Shown in pieces: positions 14,625 through 21,219 of a DNA stretch of 21,219 bases. The notes beneath the pieces were generated by a model. That model made no database searches, was not told where the DNA came from, and saw nothing but the letters and a program-made list of their open reading frames with translations. The position numbers and the translations under genes were made by a program. Position 1 is the first letter of the stretch. The number at the start of each line of letters is the position of its first letter. Source of the stretch: Acidobacteriota bacterium (GTDB lineage: Bacteria; Acidobacteriota; Terriglobia; Terriglobales; Acidobacteriaceae). The stretch lies in assembly GCA_028873155.1 (NCBI GenBank), contig JAGWML010000025.1, positions 1 to 21,219 on the forward strand, written 5' to 3'.

Positions 14625-15215
14625 TTGACTGCAACTCCTGGGCTGGGGCGTATCGGCGTCCTGGCCATTCAGGGCGATTACGCCGCTCACGCCGAAGCGC
14701 TCTCGGACGCTGGCGCTTCCCCGTTTCTGGTCCGTAAGCCGGAGCAGTTGCAGGAATCTGAGGGTCTGATCCTTCCTGGCGGCGAATCCACAACGATGCT
14801 CCGCTTCCTTGAAAAGCACAACTTCTTTGAGGCCCTGCGAAGCTATTGCGGCACGCATCCGGTCTTCGGAACCTGCGCCGGTGCGATCCTGCTCTCCCGC
14901 GAGGTCCGCAATCCCGCGCAGCAGTCTCTCGCGGTTCTTGACGTAGTCATCGAGCGCAATGCGTATGGGCGTCAGATTGATTCCGCCATCGTCACTGCGG
15001 ATACCGAACTTGCCGGAGGGCCGCTCGAGATGGTCTTCATCCGCGCCCCGCGCATCCTGTCCGTCGGGCCGGATGTTGAAATTCTTGCCCGCCGCGATCA
15101 GGACCCCGTCCTCATCCGTCAGGGGCACGCGATGGCGGCAACCTTTCATCCCGAGCTCTCGCTGGACCGCCGGATTCACCGCGCATTTGTCGAACTCGTC
15201 CGGAGCAAGCGCTGA
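14625..15215 (+). CDS. pdxT: Pyridoxal 5'-phosphate synthase glutaminase subunit PdxT
   Basis: Class I glutamine amidotransferase that feeds ammonia to PdxS. The protein is 196 aa. The start is TTG 14625: it has a strong GGGGAGGG six bases upstream and begins right before the conserved 'RIGVLAIQGDYAAHAEAL'. The upstream in-frame ATG (14541) lies inside pdxS and would add 28 unrelated residues. Catalytic triad: Cys84 (FGTCAGAIL), His175 and Glu177 (FHPEL). The family motif LPGGESTTM is at residues 50-58. It is co-transcribed with pdxS by spacing. Confidence 0.97.
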   Translation: MTATPGLGRIGVLAIQGDYAAHAEALSDAGASPFLVRKPEQLQESEGLILPGGESTTMLRFLEKHNFFEALRSYCGTHPVFGTCAGAILLSREVRNPAQQSLAVLDVVIERNAYGRQIDSAIVTADTELAGGPLEMVFIRAPRILSVGPDVEILARRDQDPVLIRQGHAMAATFHPELSLDRRIHRAFVELVRSKR

Positions 15216-15333
15216 CTCTGAGGCGTTCCCCTATCCCAGCCGCGTTCCCTCAGCCACCATCAAAATCACTTTCACCAGAGAGGAATCCGCTCTCGAATCG
15301 ACGTGCATGGCTGTCGAAGGAAGAGTAATCTCA

Positions 15334-15355
15334 GTGCATGAGCGTCCAGATGCAC
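15334..15355. repeat. Small inverted repeat in front of the oxidase subunit III gene
   Basis: GTGCAT (15334-15339) and ATGCAC (15350-15355) are inverted around ten bases; a further GTGCAT is at 15303. The spacing is near two helical turns, as in some operators, and it lies 62 bases before the start codon. It could be chance. The rest of 15216-15416 shows no gene. Confidence 0.2.
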
Positions 15356-15416
15356 GGTCGATCCAGCGCCCTTAGCATCTGCAACTCCTGCACCGTGTAG
15401 GTGGAAGAGGCTTTGT

Positions 15417-16178
15417 ATGCACGCGACCTTTACGCATTCCCCTGCGGAAACGGAACGCAAAGAGCCAGGTATCGGCGGAAAGCCACCGGTTGACAGGCGA
15501 CCCACTGGAGGCGGCGGTGGCGGCGACGATGACTGGCGGCGTGAAAGCGGAGGGCCGCGCGAGCTTCTGCATCGCATCCGCTTCTTCGTCTTCTTTGGCA
15601 TCGCCGGCGATATGATCTTCTTTGTCCTGCTGGTGGTGCTCTTCTTTGCGCGTGAGGCCGGCGCGCACCTCGATCCTCACGCCCACGAGCAGATTGGCGA
15701 CTGGCGTCCGGTCCTTCTGCCTCCGATTCTTTTTCTCAATACAGCCGTCCTCATCCTGAGCAGCCTGACGATGGAAATGGCGCGGCGCAGCATCTTCCGG
15801 GAGTTTGATGTCCTCGAGGAATGGCTGGGCCTGGGTAAGCCCGCGCTGCATCGTACCCTCCCTTGGGCCACTGCGACCCTCGTCCTCGGTGCCCTCTTTT
15901 TAGCTGGACAGTGGTCCGCATGGAGGCAACTCACCGCACAAGGCTTTGCCTTTGATCACTGGTCAACACCGGCCAGCTACTTCTTTTATCTGATTACAGG
16001 ACTGCACGCCGCGCATCTTCTCTTCGGTCTGGCCATCCTTCTCGGATGCGTCATCTCCATGTCCTTTCTGCGCCGAGTGGAGTTGCGTCAAGTAGCCATT
16101 GATGCAGCTGCGTGGTACTGGCACGCGATGGGTGCAGCGTGGCTGTTCCTGTTTGCCGTTCTGGCTCTCGGCCAGTGA
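15417..16178 (+). CDS. Cytochrome c oxidase subunit III-like protein
   Basis: Haem-copper oxidase subunit III family, inner membrane. The protein is 253 aa. Residues 1-50 are a soluble leader with a Gly/Asp run (RPTGGGGGGDDDW). Five membrane helices follow: about 53-80 (IAGDMIFFVLLVVLFFAREA), 98-122 (PPILFLNTAVLILSSLTMEM), 143-165, 181-212 (ITGLHAAHLLFGLAILLG) and 226-252 (YWHAMGAAWLFLFAVLAL). This five-helix form is common in bacterial subunit III. AAGAGG lies six bases before ATG 15417. No subunit I, II or IV genes are adjacent, so its oxidase partner is unknown. It ends 18 bases before the convergent phosphoesterase gene. It could also belong to a nitric-oxide-reductase-like complex, but the C-terminal YWH motif favours the oxidase family. 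Confidence 0.85.
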   Translation: MHATFTHSPAETERKEPGIGGKPPVDRRPTGGGGGGDDDWRRESGGPRELLHRIRFFVFFGIAGDMIFFVLLVVLFFAREAGAHLDPHAHEQIGDWRPVLLPPILFLNTAVLILSSLTMEMARRSIFREFDVLEEWLGLGKPALHRTLPWATATLVLGALFLAGQWSAWRQLTAQGFAFDHWSTPASYFFYLITGLHAAHLLFGLAILLGCVISMSFLRRVELRQVAIDAAAWYWHAMGAAWLFLFAVLALGQ

Positions 16179-16196
16179 ATCCGGGCGGAGGATCGT

Positions 16197-17249
16197 TCAG
16201 GGCCGTGTTGCGCGAGGCGGCTTTCCCTGTCTCCGGGATCGAACAGGCGCAGTCAGCGTGAACTCGTCCTTCGCCTCAACGCTGAGCGTCGCAGCATCCG
16301 GATTGATGACCTTCCACATCACCGCATGCAGTTTCTTGTCGGACACGTCGAGCGTCAAATAGTGGTACACAGGAAATCCCGTATCCCGATAGAGATCTCC
16401 GTGCCCGCGAAACAAGATGGGATACGGCTGCGCCCCGCCGCCGCCGGTCACGATATATTCCACGCCGCGCCTCTCAAACCTCTCATAGTTATGGATATGC
16501 CCATTGAACACAAGAACCCGCGCGTGGATCTCCGAGAGATGCGCCTCGAGTATGTTCCGAAGCACGAGCGCATCCTTTGACGGAAGATTGACGAAGATCT
16601 GCGATTGCCGGTCTGCCACCCACGGCATGTGGTACAGGATCACCAGAAACTGCACCTGGCTGGGCAAATGACCGAGTTGCGCAGCAAACCACTCGGCCTG
16701 GTCGCTGCTCCCCTCCCCTCCCACCGTGCAGTCCAGCCCAATCACTTCCACGTTTCCGATCAAGGCGGAGTAGTGCCGGTAGCCTCGAATCGCTGGAAAG
16801 TTCTTCAGATAATTGAGAATGCCTGGCTTGTATCCGCCGTAGATTTCGTGGTTCCCCGTCGTCGGCAGAACGGCAATCTGCTCTGTTCGCCACGAGGTGG
16901 TTTCATCCTGAAAGGCTTGCCAGTCGGATTCCTTACCGCCCGTGTACGGTGTATCACCAGTCAAGAGCAGGAAGGAGGGATGCTCCAGCGCAACGCGCTC
17001 CGCGAGCCACTTCCTGACGCGCGGATTGGTGCCGGACGTAATAGTCGGATCGGTGAACCGGCTGTCCCCGTACGCCACAAGGCGCATCGTCTCGCCAGGA
17101 TGGGGAACAGGAAATTCCAGCGTGGGCGTCAGTTTTGGCGGATCTAAATCCGCCTGAAAGCCTTGTAACGGAAGGACTGCCCACGATGCAACTGCGATCC
17201 AAAATGCCTTCCGGCTCAGTCGCCGCCAGGGAACCGATGAACTTTTCAC
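16197..17249 (-). CDS. Exported purple-acid-phosphatase-like metallophosphoesterase
   Basis: The protein is 350 aa. An N-terminal Arg/Lys region and hydrophobic stretch (FWIAVASWAVLPLQGF, about residues 16-31) predict export. Metal-binding motifs are in order: GDSR (Asp62), GDTPY (Asp99, Tyr102), GNHE (Asn133, His134), LYHMP (His207) and GHIHNYER (His251, His253). GDxxY and GHxHxYER are purple-acid-phosphatase style; the first motif is GDSR instead of GDxG. The start is GTG 17249 with only a weak GGGG upstream, because no in-frame ATG exists nearer the signal. It follows the small gene at 17266-17628 by 16 bases, probably as one operon. The substrate cannot be told from sequence. Confidence 0.85.
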   Translation of the reverse strand: MKSSSVPWRRLSRKAFWIAVASWAVLPLQGFQADLDPPKLTPTLEFPVPHPGETMRLVAYGDSRFTDPTITSGTNPRVRKWLAERVALEHPSFLLLTGDTPYTGGKESDWQAFQDETTSWRTEQIAVLPTTGNHEIYGGYKPGILNYLKNFPAIRGYRHYSALIGNVEVIGLDCTVGGEGSSDQAEWFAAQLGHLPSQVQFLVILYHMPWVADRQSQIFVNLPSKDALVLRNILEAHLSEIHARVLVFNGHIHNYERFERRGVEYIVTGGGGAQPYPILFRGHGDLYRDTGFPVYHYLTLDVSDKKLHAVMWKVINPDAATLSVEAKDEFTLTAPVRSRRQGKPPRATRP

Positions 17250-17265
17250 CGCCCCAGCATACCAT

Positions 17266-17628
17266 TCATCTTTTTGGGCTCAGTTGCCCAGGATGGGCTT
17301 CGATCCGGCGCCAACGCCGCCGCTCCCAGAATGCTGACCAGCGCTCGACGAGTGTGCGCGACTCCGGACATGCCAGATAAATCTCCCGGTTCAGCGCGGT
17401 GAGGATCTCGACCGCCTCCAGTTCCGCGTCCGCCATCTCGAACAGACCGCCTCGCTCGAGATACTCATCCAGAATGTAGTCGATCGCATGTCCCAGAATC
17501 TCTAACCCGCGCCCGGCTTCCCGGCTGATGTGCCTGCCTCGCACGCGACCTTCGCGCCATCTGCTTGCCTGCACATCTCCCGGTTGTGAATCCAGCGTCA
17601 ACTTCGCCACAGAGTCCATGGGCACCAT
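17266..17628 (-). CDS. Hypothetical protein, possibly conserved, 120 aa
   Basis: I do not recognise a named family. The protein is charged and mostly helical. The best-formed segment is 'ISREAGRGLEILGHAIDYIL' (about residues 34-53), followed by 'DAELEAVEILTALNREIYLA' and a Trp/Arg-rich tail (WSAFWERRRWRR). No signal peptide, Cys pair or membrane helix is seen. ATGs at 17628 and 17619 are both possible and neither has a clear ribosome site. The gene precedes the phosphoesterase by 16 bases in the same direction. Codon use and high GC match the surrounding real genes, unlike the region beyond 17629. Confidence 0.6.
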   Translation of the reverse strand: MVPMDSVAKLTLDSQPGDVQASRWREGRVRGRHISREAGRGLEILGHAIDYILDEYLERGGLFEMADAELEAVEILTALNREIYLACPESRTLVERWSAFWERRRWRRIEAHPGQLSPKR

Positions 17629-18000
17629 CCTGTACCCATATATCGGAGGCGTAAGCGAAAAGATGAGAGGAAGTGAGTTTCCATTTCCTCAAATGGGAGC
17701 GAGTAGTTTATGGATGCCAAACTGGAAAAGATGTGATCCCGCTCACTGTCGAGTGGTCCTTCCTTTCGATATAAACCAAGCAGATGGTGTATCAATCCGA
17801 ATCTTGACGGCAGGATCGCATAGCCTCCAGGGAGGTTCATTCCCCGGATTTTCATCATGCGGTCCGATACGCAGTTTGTCAGCTAAATCCTTGACGGGAT
17901 GAGGTCAAAAACCTAATCTCAAACTAGCGGCTTCATGTTCCGGGCTCGCATCTGCCGGAGCTCTCACCAAACTCTTGCACGCTCTCTGAACCGGGGTTCC
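17629..18000. other. Gene-poor, AT-richer intergenic region
   Basis: Between the minus-strand hypothetical gene and nuoA no convincing gene is seen. The base composition is visibly less GC-rich than on either side. A minus-strand open frame of 86 codons (17598-17858) overlaps the hypothetical gene and has no recognisable features. Promoter-like elements include TATAAA at 17770 and the better candidate at 17891. A GAAC-CGGG-GTTC mini-hairpin abuts the nuoA start (17988-17999). Confidence 0.6.
17891..17919 (+). promoter_or_regulatory. Candidate promoter of the nuo operon
   Basis: TTGACG (17891-17896) matches five of six -35 positions. After exactly 17 bases comes TAATCT (17914-17919), which keeps the key T1, A2 and T6 of the -10 box. 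Transcription would start near 17926, about 75 bases before nuoA. No other gene lies between. Confidence 0.5.
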
Positions 18001-18402
18001 ATGATTCCCTACCACTGGCAATACTTACCGCTCTTCCTGCAGATTCTCGTGGCGTTCGGGATGGGTGCCGGCATGGTCACGGCCTCCTGGTTCATCGGCC
18101 GGCACCGCAACACCACAGTCAAACTGGCAGCCTATGAGTGCGGAATCGAGGCGGTCGGCGATGCTCGTGGACGCTTCAGCGTGCGCTTCTACATGGTCGC
18201 CATGCTCTTCATCCTCTTCGACGTGGAAGCGGTTTTCATGATGCCCTGGGCCGTCATCTACCGCAAACTGCCCGCTATCACCGGATCACGTCTCTTTGGA
18301 TTCTGGGAGATGATTGTGTACCTCGGTTTCGTCGCCGTCGGGCTCTACTATATTGTGCGCAAGGGCATCCTCAACTGGAGCCAGGATAAGGCGGACCTCT
18401 GA
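18001..18402 (+). CDS. nuoA: NADH-quinone oxidoreductase subunit A (NuoA)
   Basis: Small membrane subunit of complex I. The protein is 133 aa with three membrane helices. The conserved loop 'KLAAYECGIEAVGDARGRFS' is followed by 'VRFYMVAMLFILFDVEAVFM' and MPWA, the NuoA signature. ATG 18001 begins right before the first helix (PYHWQYLPLFLQILVAFG); the frame is open from 17935, but those 22 residues are polar and atypical. No strong ribosome site is visible; GGGG lies four bases upstream inside a small hairpin. nuoC follows after one base. Confidence 0.96.
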   Translation: MIPYHWQYLPLFLQILVAFGMGAGMVTASWFIGRHRNTTVKLAAYECGIEAVGDARGRFSVRFYMVAMLFILFDVEAVFMMPWAVIYRKLPAITGSRLFGFWEMIVYLGFVAVGLYYIVRKGILNWSQDKADL

Positions 18403-18403
18403 G

Positions 18404-18910
18404 ATGACCGAAGCCATCCAAAAGACCCTTGCATCCAGGGCTGAAGTTCTTGAAGCCATGCCCGACCATCCAGCCGTGAAGGCGCTTCTGGCCTGGCGCG
18501 CCGACTCGCTGCTCGACGCCCGCTTCGATCGCGGCGAACTCACGCTGACTGTGGCCCCGGATTCGATTCGCGAGGCTGCCGCAACCGTTCAGGCCGCCGG
18601 GTACAACTTCTTTGAAGATATGACGGCAGTGGACTGGTTCCCTTCCGCGCCCCGCTTTCAGCTCAGCTATCACATCCTCTCGCACAAGCTTCTTGAGCGC
18701 ATCCGCCTGCGCGTCATGCTGGAGGAAACCAATCCCGCAGTCGAGTCCATCACACCTGTATGGCCCGCAGCGAACTATTACGAACGCGAGGTCTTTGATC
18801 TCTTTGGCATTCGCTTCGAGGGCCACCCGAATCTGCGTCGCATCATGATGCCGGACGAATGGCAGGGCCATCCATTGCGCAAGGACTACCCGGTGGAGGG
18901 GTACCGCTAA
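18404..18910 (+). CDS. nuoC: NADH-quinone oxidoreductase subunit C (NuoC)
   Basis: Peripheral-arm subunit (30 kDa type) of complex I. The protein is 168 aa from ATG 18404; the open frame begins at 18314 but that part lies inside nuoA. Residues about 65-100 contain 'YNFFEDMTAVDWFPSAPRFQ' and 'YHILSHKLLERIRLRVML'. The C-terminal signature 'YYEREVFDLFGIRFEGHPNL' with RRIMMPDEWQGHPLRKDYP is complete. It is not fused to NuoD. The nuoD start follows the stop codon with no spacer. Normally nuoB lies between nuoA and nuoC; it is absent here. Confidence 0.97.
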   Translation: MTEAIQKTLASRAEVLEAMPDHPAVKALLAWRADSLLDARFDRGELTLTVAPDSIREAAATVQAAGYNFFEDMTAVDWFPSAPRFQLSYHILSHKLLERIRLRVMLEETNPAVESITPVWPAANYYEREVFDLFGIRFEGHPNLRRIMMPDEWQGHPLRKDYPVEGYR

Positions 18911-20131
18911 ATGACTGACAGTGCCGGCACGCCCATCCTCGAAGCCCCTGTCGCCGAAGGCGCAAAAGACCAGCACATGGTCCTTAATATGGGCCCGCAG
19001 CACCCGGCTACTCACGGCGTGCTGCGACTCGTTCTCGAAATCGACGGCGAGATCGTCGTCCGCCTCTACCCTGAGATTGGCTACTTGCACACCGGCATCG
19101 AAAAAACCTGCGAGGCCAAGTTTTACCAGCAGGTGGTGCCGCTCACCGATCGCGTCAACTACCTCGATCCGCTTTCCAACAACCTCTGCTACTGCCTTGC
19201 TGTCGAAAAGCTGCTCGATCTTGAAATTCCAGAAAAGGCGCAGTGGCTGCGTGTCCTGCTGACCGAGTTGAGCCGTCTGAACTCGCACCTCATCTGGCTT
19301 GGCACCCACGCCATGGACATTGGCGCGCTCACAGTCTTCCTCTACACCTTTCGTGAGCGCGAAGAGATTCTTCGCCTGCTTGAAGCAGTCGCCGGCCAGC
19401 GCATGATGACCAGCTACATCCGCGTGGGCGGGCTGGCCATGGAGCCTCCCATCGACTTCCTCAGCCGCGTCCAGGCTTTCATCAAGACGCTGCCGGAAAA
19501 GATCGACGAGTATTCGAACCTCCTCACTGGCAATCCAATCTTCAAGAATCGCTTGAAGGGTGTCGGCTATCTCTCTGCAGCGGATGCAATTGCTTTCGGC
19601 GTCACTGGCCCGCCCCTGCGTGCTTCCGGCGTGGATATCGACCTGCGCCGCGACATGCCCTACTCGAGCTACGAGAAGTTCCAGTTCAAAGTGCCTGTCC
19701 TGCCTGACGGAGACACCTGGGCACGCTATCTGGTCCGCCTCGACGAGATGCGCGAGAGCATCAAAATCATCCAGCAGGCATTGGACGGCATGCCGGAAGG
19801 GGCAGTGAAGGCCGATGCGCCCAAGATTGTCCTGCCGGACCGCGAGAAGATGAAGACGCAGATGGAGGCCCTCATCCATCACTTCAAGATTGTCACCGAG
19901 GGATTCAACGTGCCGGCCGGCGAGGTCTATCAGGGAATCGAGTGCGGGCACGGGCAGATTGGTTTCTATGTTGTATCGGATGGAACCGCAAAACCCTGGC
20001 GCGTCCACATGCGCTATCCCTCCTTTGCCACGCTCCAGGCACTGGAGACGATGTGCAAGGGCGGAATGCTGGCCGACGTCGTTGCAGTCATCGGTTCCAT
20101 CGACATCGTGCTGGGGGAGATCGACCGCTAG
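18911..20131 (+). CDS. nuoD: NADH-quinone oxidoreductase subunit D (NuoD)
   Basis: Quinone-site subunit (49 kDa type) of complex I. The protein is 406 aa. Conserved strings are 'LNMGPQHPATHGVLRLVLEI', 'GYLHTGIEKTCEAKFYQQVV', 'LTDRVNYLDPLSNNLCYCLA' and 'ELSRLNSHLIWLGTHAMDIG'. The C-terminal 'PAGEVYQGIECGHGQIGFYV' leads to 'RVHMRYPSFATLQALETMCK' and ends in 'SIDIVLGEIDR'. The His in GPQHPATHG (quinone pocket) is present. GGAGGGG lies nine bases before ATG 18911. Its stop TAG overlaps the GTG of the next small gene by one base. Confidence 0.99.
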   Translation: MTDSAGTPILEAPVAEGAKDQHMVLNMGPQHPATHGVLRLVLEIDGEIVVRLYPEIGYLHTGIEKTCEAKFYQQVVPLTDRVNYLDPLSNNLCYCLAVEKLLDLEIPEKAQWLRVLLTELSRLNSHLIWLGTHAMDIGALTVFLYTFREREEILRLLEAVAGQRMMTSYIRVGGLAMEPPIDFLSRVQAFIKTLPEKIDEYSNLLTGNPIFKNRLKGVGYLSAADAIAFGVTGPPLRASGVDIDLRRDMPYSSYEKFQFKVPVLPDGDTWARYLVRLDEMRESIKIIQQALDGMPEGAVKADAPKIVLPDREKMKTQMEALIHHFKIVTEGFNVPAGEVYQGIECGHGQIGFYVVSDGTAKPWRVHMRYPSFATLQALETMCKGGMLADVVAVIGSIDIVLGEIDR

Positions 20132-20454
20132 TGACCACCGAGACCCAGCTTTTTGTTGAGTTATGGGTCTCACTGGCCTCCCTGCTTCGCAGTTACACCG
20201 CGGCGCATGGACTCAATGGCGATCGACAGGCAACCGTTGAGCTGGGAGAAGGGCGCATCACGGTTCGTCATGCAGATCGCTGGCTCGATCTGATCCGTGC
20301 AGGCCGCAGTGTGAATTGGAAACGGGAAGATGGCAGCTGCGGCGTGCTGGAGCTGACCGAGGCAGGAAGATTGAAGTCGAGGCGAGGCGAGGAAGTGGGC
20401 GAGGAAGAGATGGATATGGCCGCAGAAGCGTGGGCGCGGGAGTTGATGCGATGA
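20131..20454 (+). CDS. Unknown 107-aa protein inserted between nuoD and nuoE
   Basis: The GTG at 20131 overlaps the nuoD stop (TAGTG), and the stop overlaps the nuoE start (ATGA), so the gene is embedded in the operon by coupling at both ends. GGGGGAGA lies about ten bases before the GTG. The frame also runs back to 19942, but that part is inside nuoD. The protein has no Cys pair (one Cys only), no membrane helix and no signal. It has an N-terminal helix (TQLFVELWVSLASLLRSYTA), then beta-like segments with 'ITVRHADRWLDLIRAGRSVN' and 'REDGSCGVLELTEAGRLKSR', and an acidic helix 'EEEMDMAAEAWARELM'. I recall similar proteins only in acidobacterial nuo operons; the function is unknown. A complex I assembly or accessory role is inference from position. 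Confidence 0.75.
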   Translation: MTTETQLFVELWVSLASLLRSYTAAHGLNGDRQATVELGEGRITVRHADRWLDLIRAGRSVNWKREDGSCGVLELTEAGRLKSRRGEEVGEEEMDMAAEAWARELMR

Positions 20455-20972
20455 GTTCAGAGACGATGACCATCTTTTCACCGCAGCTGGCAGCTCGTTT
20501 CGATGCCCTTGTCGCCAAGTACCCTGTTGGCCGCTCAGCCCTGGTGCCCATGCTGCTCTACGCGCAGGACGAGGTCGGCTATCTCTCCGACGCGGTCATC
20601 TCCGAAGTCGCCGTGCGCATCGGCATCACCGAACTCGAAGTCCGCAATGTTGCTACGTACTACTCGATGCTGCGCTTCAAGCCCGCAGGCAAGTTCAACG
20701 TGCAGGTCTGCACCAACATCAGTTGTATGCTTCGCGGAGGCTACGACATTTTTGACCGCTTCCAGGACGAGCTCGGCATCGGCCACAAAGGCGTCACTCC
20801 TGATGCCCTCTTCTCGCTCGAAGAGGTGGAGTGCATCGGCGCCTGCTGCTGGGCGCCTGCCATCCAGGTCAACTACGACTTTCACGACGACCTGACACCG
20901 GATCACGTCCCGGCGCTCCTCGACCAGTACCGCGCCAAAGCCACGTCGGAAGGAAAAGCCACTCATGCCTAG
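20451..20972 (+). CDS. nuoE: NADH-quinone oxidoreductase subunit E (NuoE)
   Basis: 24 kDa-type subunit carrying a [2Fe-2S] cluster in the NADH-oxidising module. The protein is 173 aa. Cluster ligands are Cys87-x4-Cys92 (VCTNISC) and Cys128-x3-Cys132 (ECIGACC). Other family strings are 'ALVPMLLYAQDEVGYLSDAV' and 'ELEVRNVATYYSMLRFKPAG'. ATG 20451 overlaps the preceding gene's TGA and has GGGAG upstream; the frame opens earlier at 20316, but that lies in the preceding gene. The stop overlaps the nuoF start by eight bases. Confidence 0.98.
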   Translation: MSSETMTIFSPQLAARFDALVAKYPVGRSALVPMLLYAQDEVGYLSDAVISEVAVRIGITELEVRNVATYYSMLRFKPAGKFNVQVCTNISCMLRGGYDIFDRFQDELGIGHKGVTPDALFSLEEVECIGACCWAPAIQVNYDFHDDLTPDHVPALLDQYRAKATSEGKATHA

Positions 20973-21219
20973 ACTGGTTTCACACCCCGATGAAGTGAAA
21001 ATCGTCACCAGGCGCTTTGGTCAGGGCGCGGCGAACATCGATCGCTATATCGAACTCGGAGGCTACGAGGCCGCAAAGAAGTGCCTCGCCCAGGGACCTG
21101 ACTGGATCATCAATGAGATGAAGGCCTCGAATCTGCGCGGCCGCGGCGGCGCAGGCTTCCCCACCGGGATGAAGTGGTCCTTCGTGCCCAAGCAGAGCTC
21201 CAAGCCGAAGTACGTGCTG
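20965..21219 (+). CDS. nuoF: NADH-quinone oxidoreductase subunit F (NuoF), start only
   Basis: 51 kDa-type subunit that binds FMN and NADH. The first 85 residues are present; the gene runs off the window. The N-terminus is PRLVSHPDEVKIVTRRFG. The diagnostic Gly-rich FMN/NADH segment is seen at residues about 57-72 (LRGRGGAGFPTGMKWS). An AAGGAAAAG ribosome site lies just upstream, inside nuoE, and the ATG overlaps the end of nuoE by eight bases, so the two are coupled. Confidence 0.96.
   Translation, partial: MPRLVSHPDEVKIVTRRFGQGAANIDRYIELGGYEAAKKCLAQGPDWIINEMKASNLRGRGGAGFPTGMKWSFVPKQSSKPKYVL

Noticed and set aside
13619..14668. Minus-strand open frame of 349 codons antisense to pdxS
   Set aside because: Shadow of pdxS; His/Gly/Asp-rich translation typical of antisense frames.
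15218..15253. CTGAGG...CCTCAG inverted repeat after pdxT as a terminator
   Set aside because: A 6-bp stem with a 24-base loop and no T tract; too weak to call.
17598..17858. Minus-strand open frame of 86 codons upstream of the hypothetical gene
   Set aside because: It overlaps the start of the better-supported gene, lies in AT-richer DNA and has no recognisable sequence features.
18371..20173. Minus-strand open frame of 600 codons antisense to nuoC and nuoD
   Set aside because: It covers two unmistakable nuo genes on the other strand, has no domain resemblance and no ribosome site logic.
1..21219. CRISPR arrays, tRNA or rRNA genes, insertion sequences, prophage or attachment sites
   Set aside because: No regularly spaced repeats, cloverleaf, transposase or integrase sequence was found on either strand; gene order looks chromosomal.

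Overview
The window is GC-rich, tightly packed bacterial DNA. It looks like a diderm: there is an L-ring gene, a P-ring chaperone gene and complex I. I infer an Acidobacteriota member, probably Terriglobia/Acidobacteriaceae-like. The basis is remembered family resemblance of the Gly/Asp-rich leader of the oxidase subunit III, the small gene between nuoD and nuoE, and the Cys-rich protein in the flagellar operon. No search was run, so this is tentative.

Bases 1-13439 are one flagellar/chemotaxis block, entirely on the minus strand. In transcription order it reads: fliN (SpoA), fliO, fliP, fliQ, fliR, flhB, flhA (export gate and one switch protein); fliA (sigma-28); fliM and a long fliN-type gene (switch); an unnamed Cys-rich protein with a GspE-N/MshEN-like domain; cheY; cheX; then flgF, flgG, flgA, flgH (rod and rings), with flgI probably just outside base 1. 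Many junctions overlap by a few bases or lie within about 30 bases, so translational coupling is expected. The one wide gap, 2852-3017 between cheX and flgF, holds a strong hairpin and a sigma-54-like box and may be a transcription-unit boundary.

Bases 13440-13639 are a divergent intergenic region with a candidate extended -10 promoter and a leader hairpin for pdxS. Next come pdxS and pdxT (plus strand; the two subunits of the ribose-5-phosphate-dependent PLP synthase; pdxT starts at TTG). An isolated cytochrome-oxidase subunit III-like gene follows on the plus strand. Two minus-strand genes come after it: an unnamed small protein and an exported, purple-acid-phosphatase-like metallophosphoesterase.

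Bases 17629-18000 hold no convincing gene but carry a good TTGACG promoter candidate. From 18001 to the end is a complex I operon: nuoA, nuoC, nuoD, a 107-codon gene of unknown function, nuoE and the start of nuoF. nuoB is absent from its usual place between nuoA and nuoC. The items most worth follow-up are the Cys-rich/MshEN protein inside the switch operon, the nuoD-nuoE insert gene, the missing nuoB, and the unusual N-termini of FlgH, FliO and FliP.
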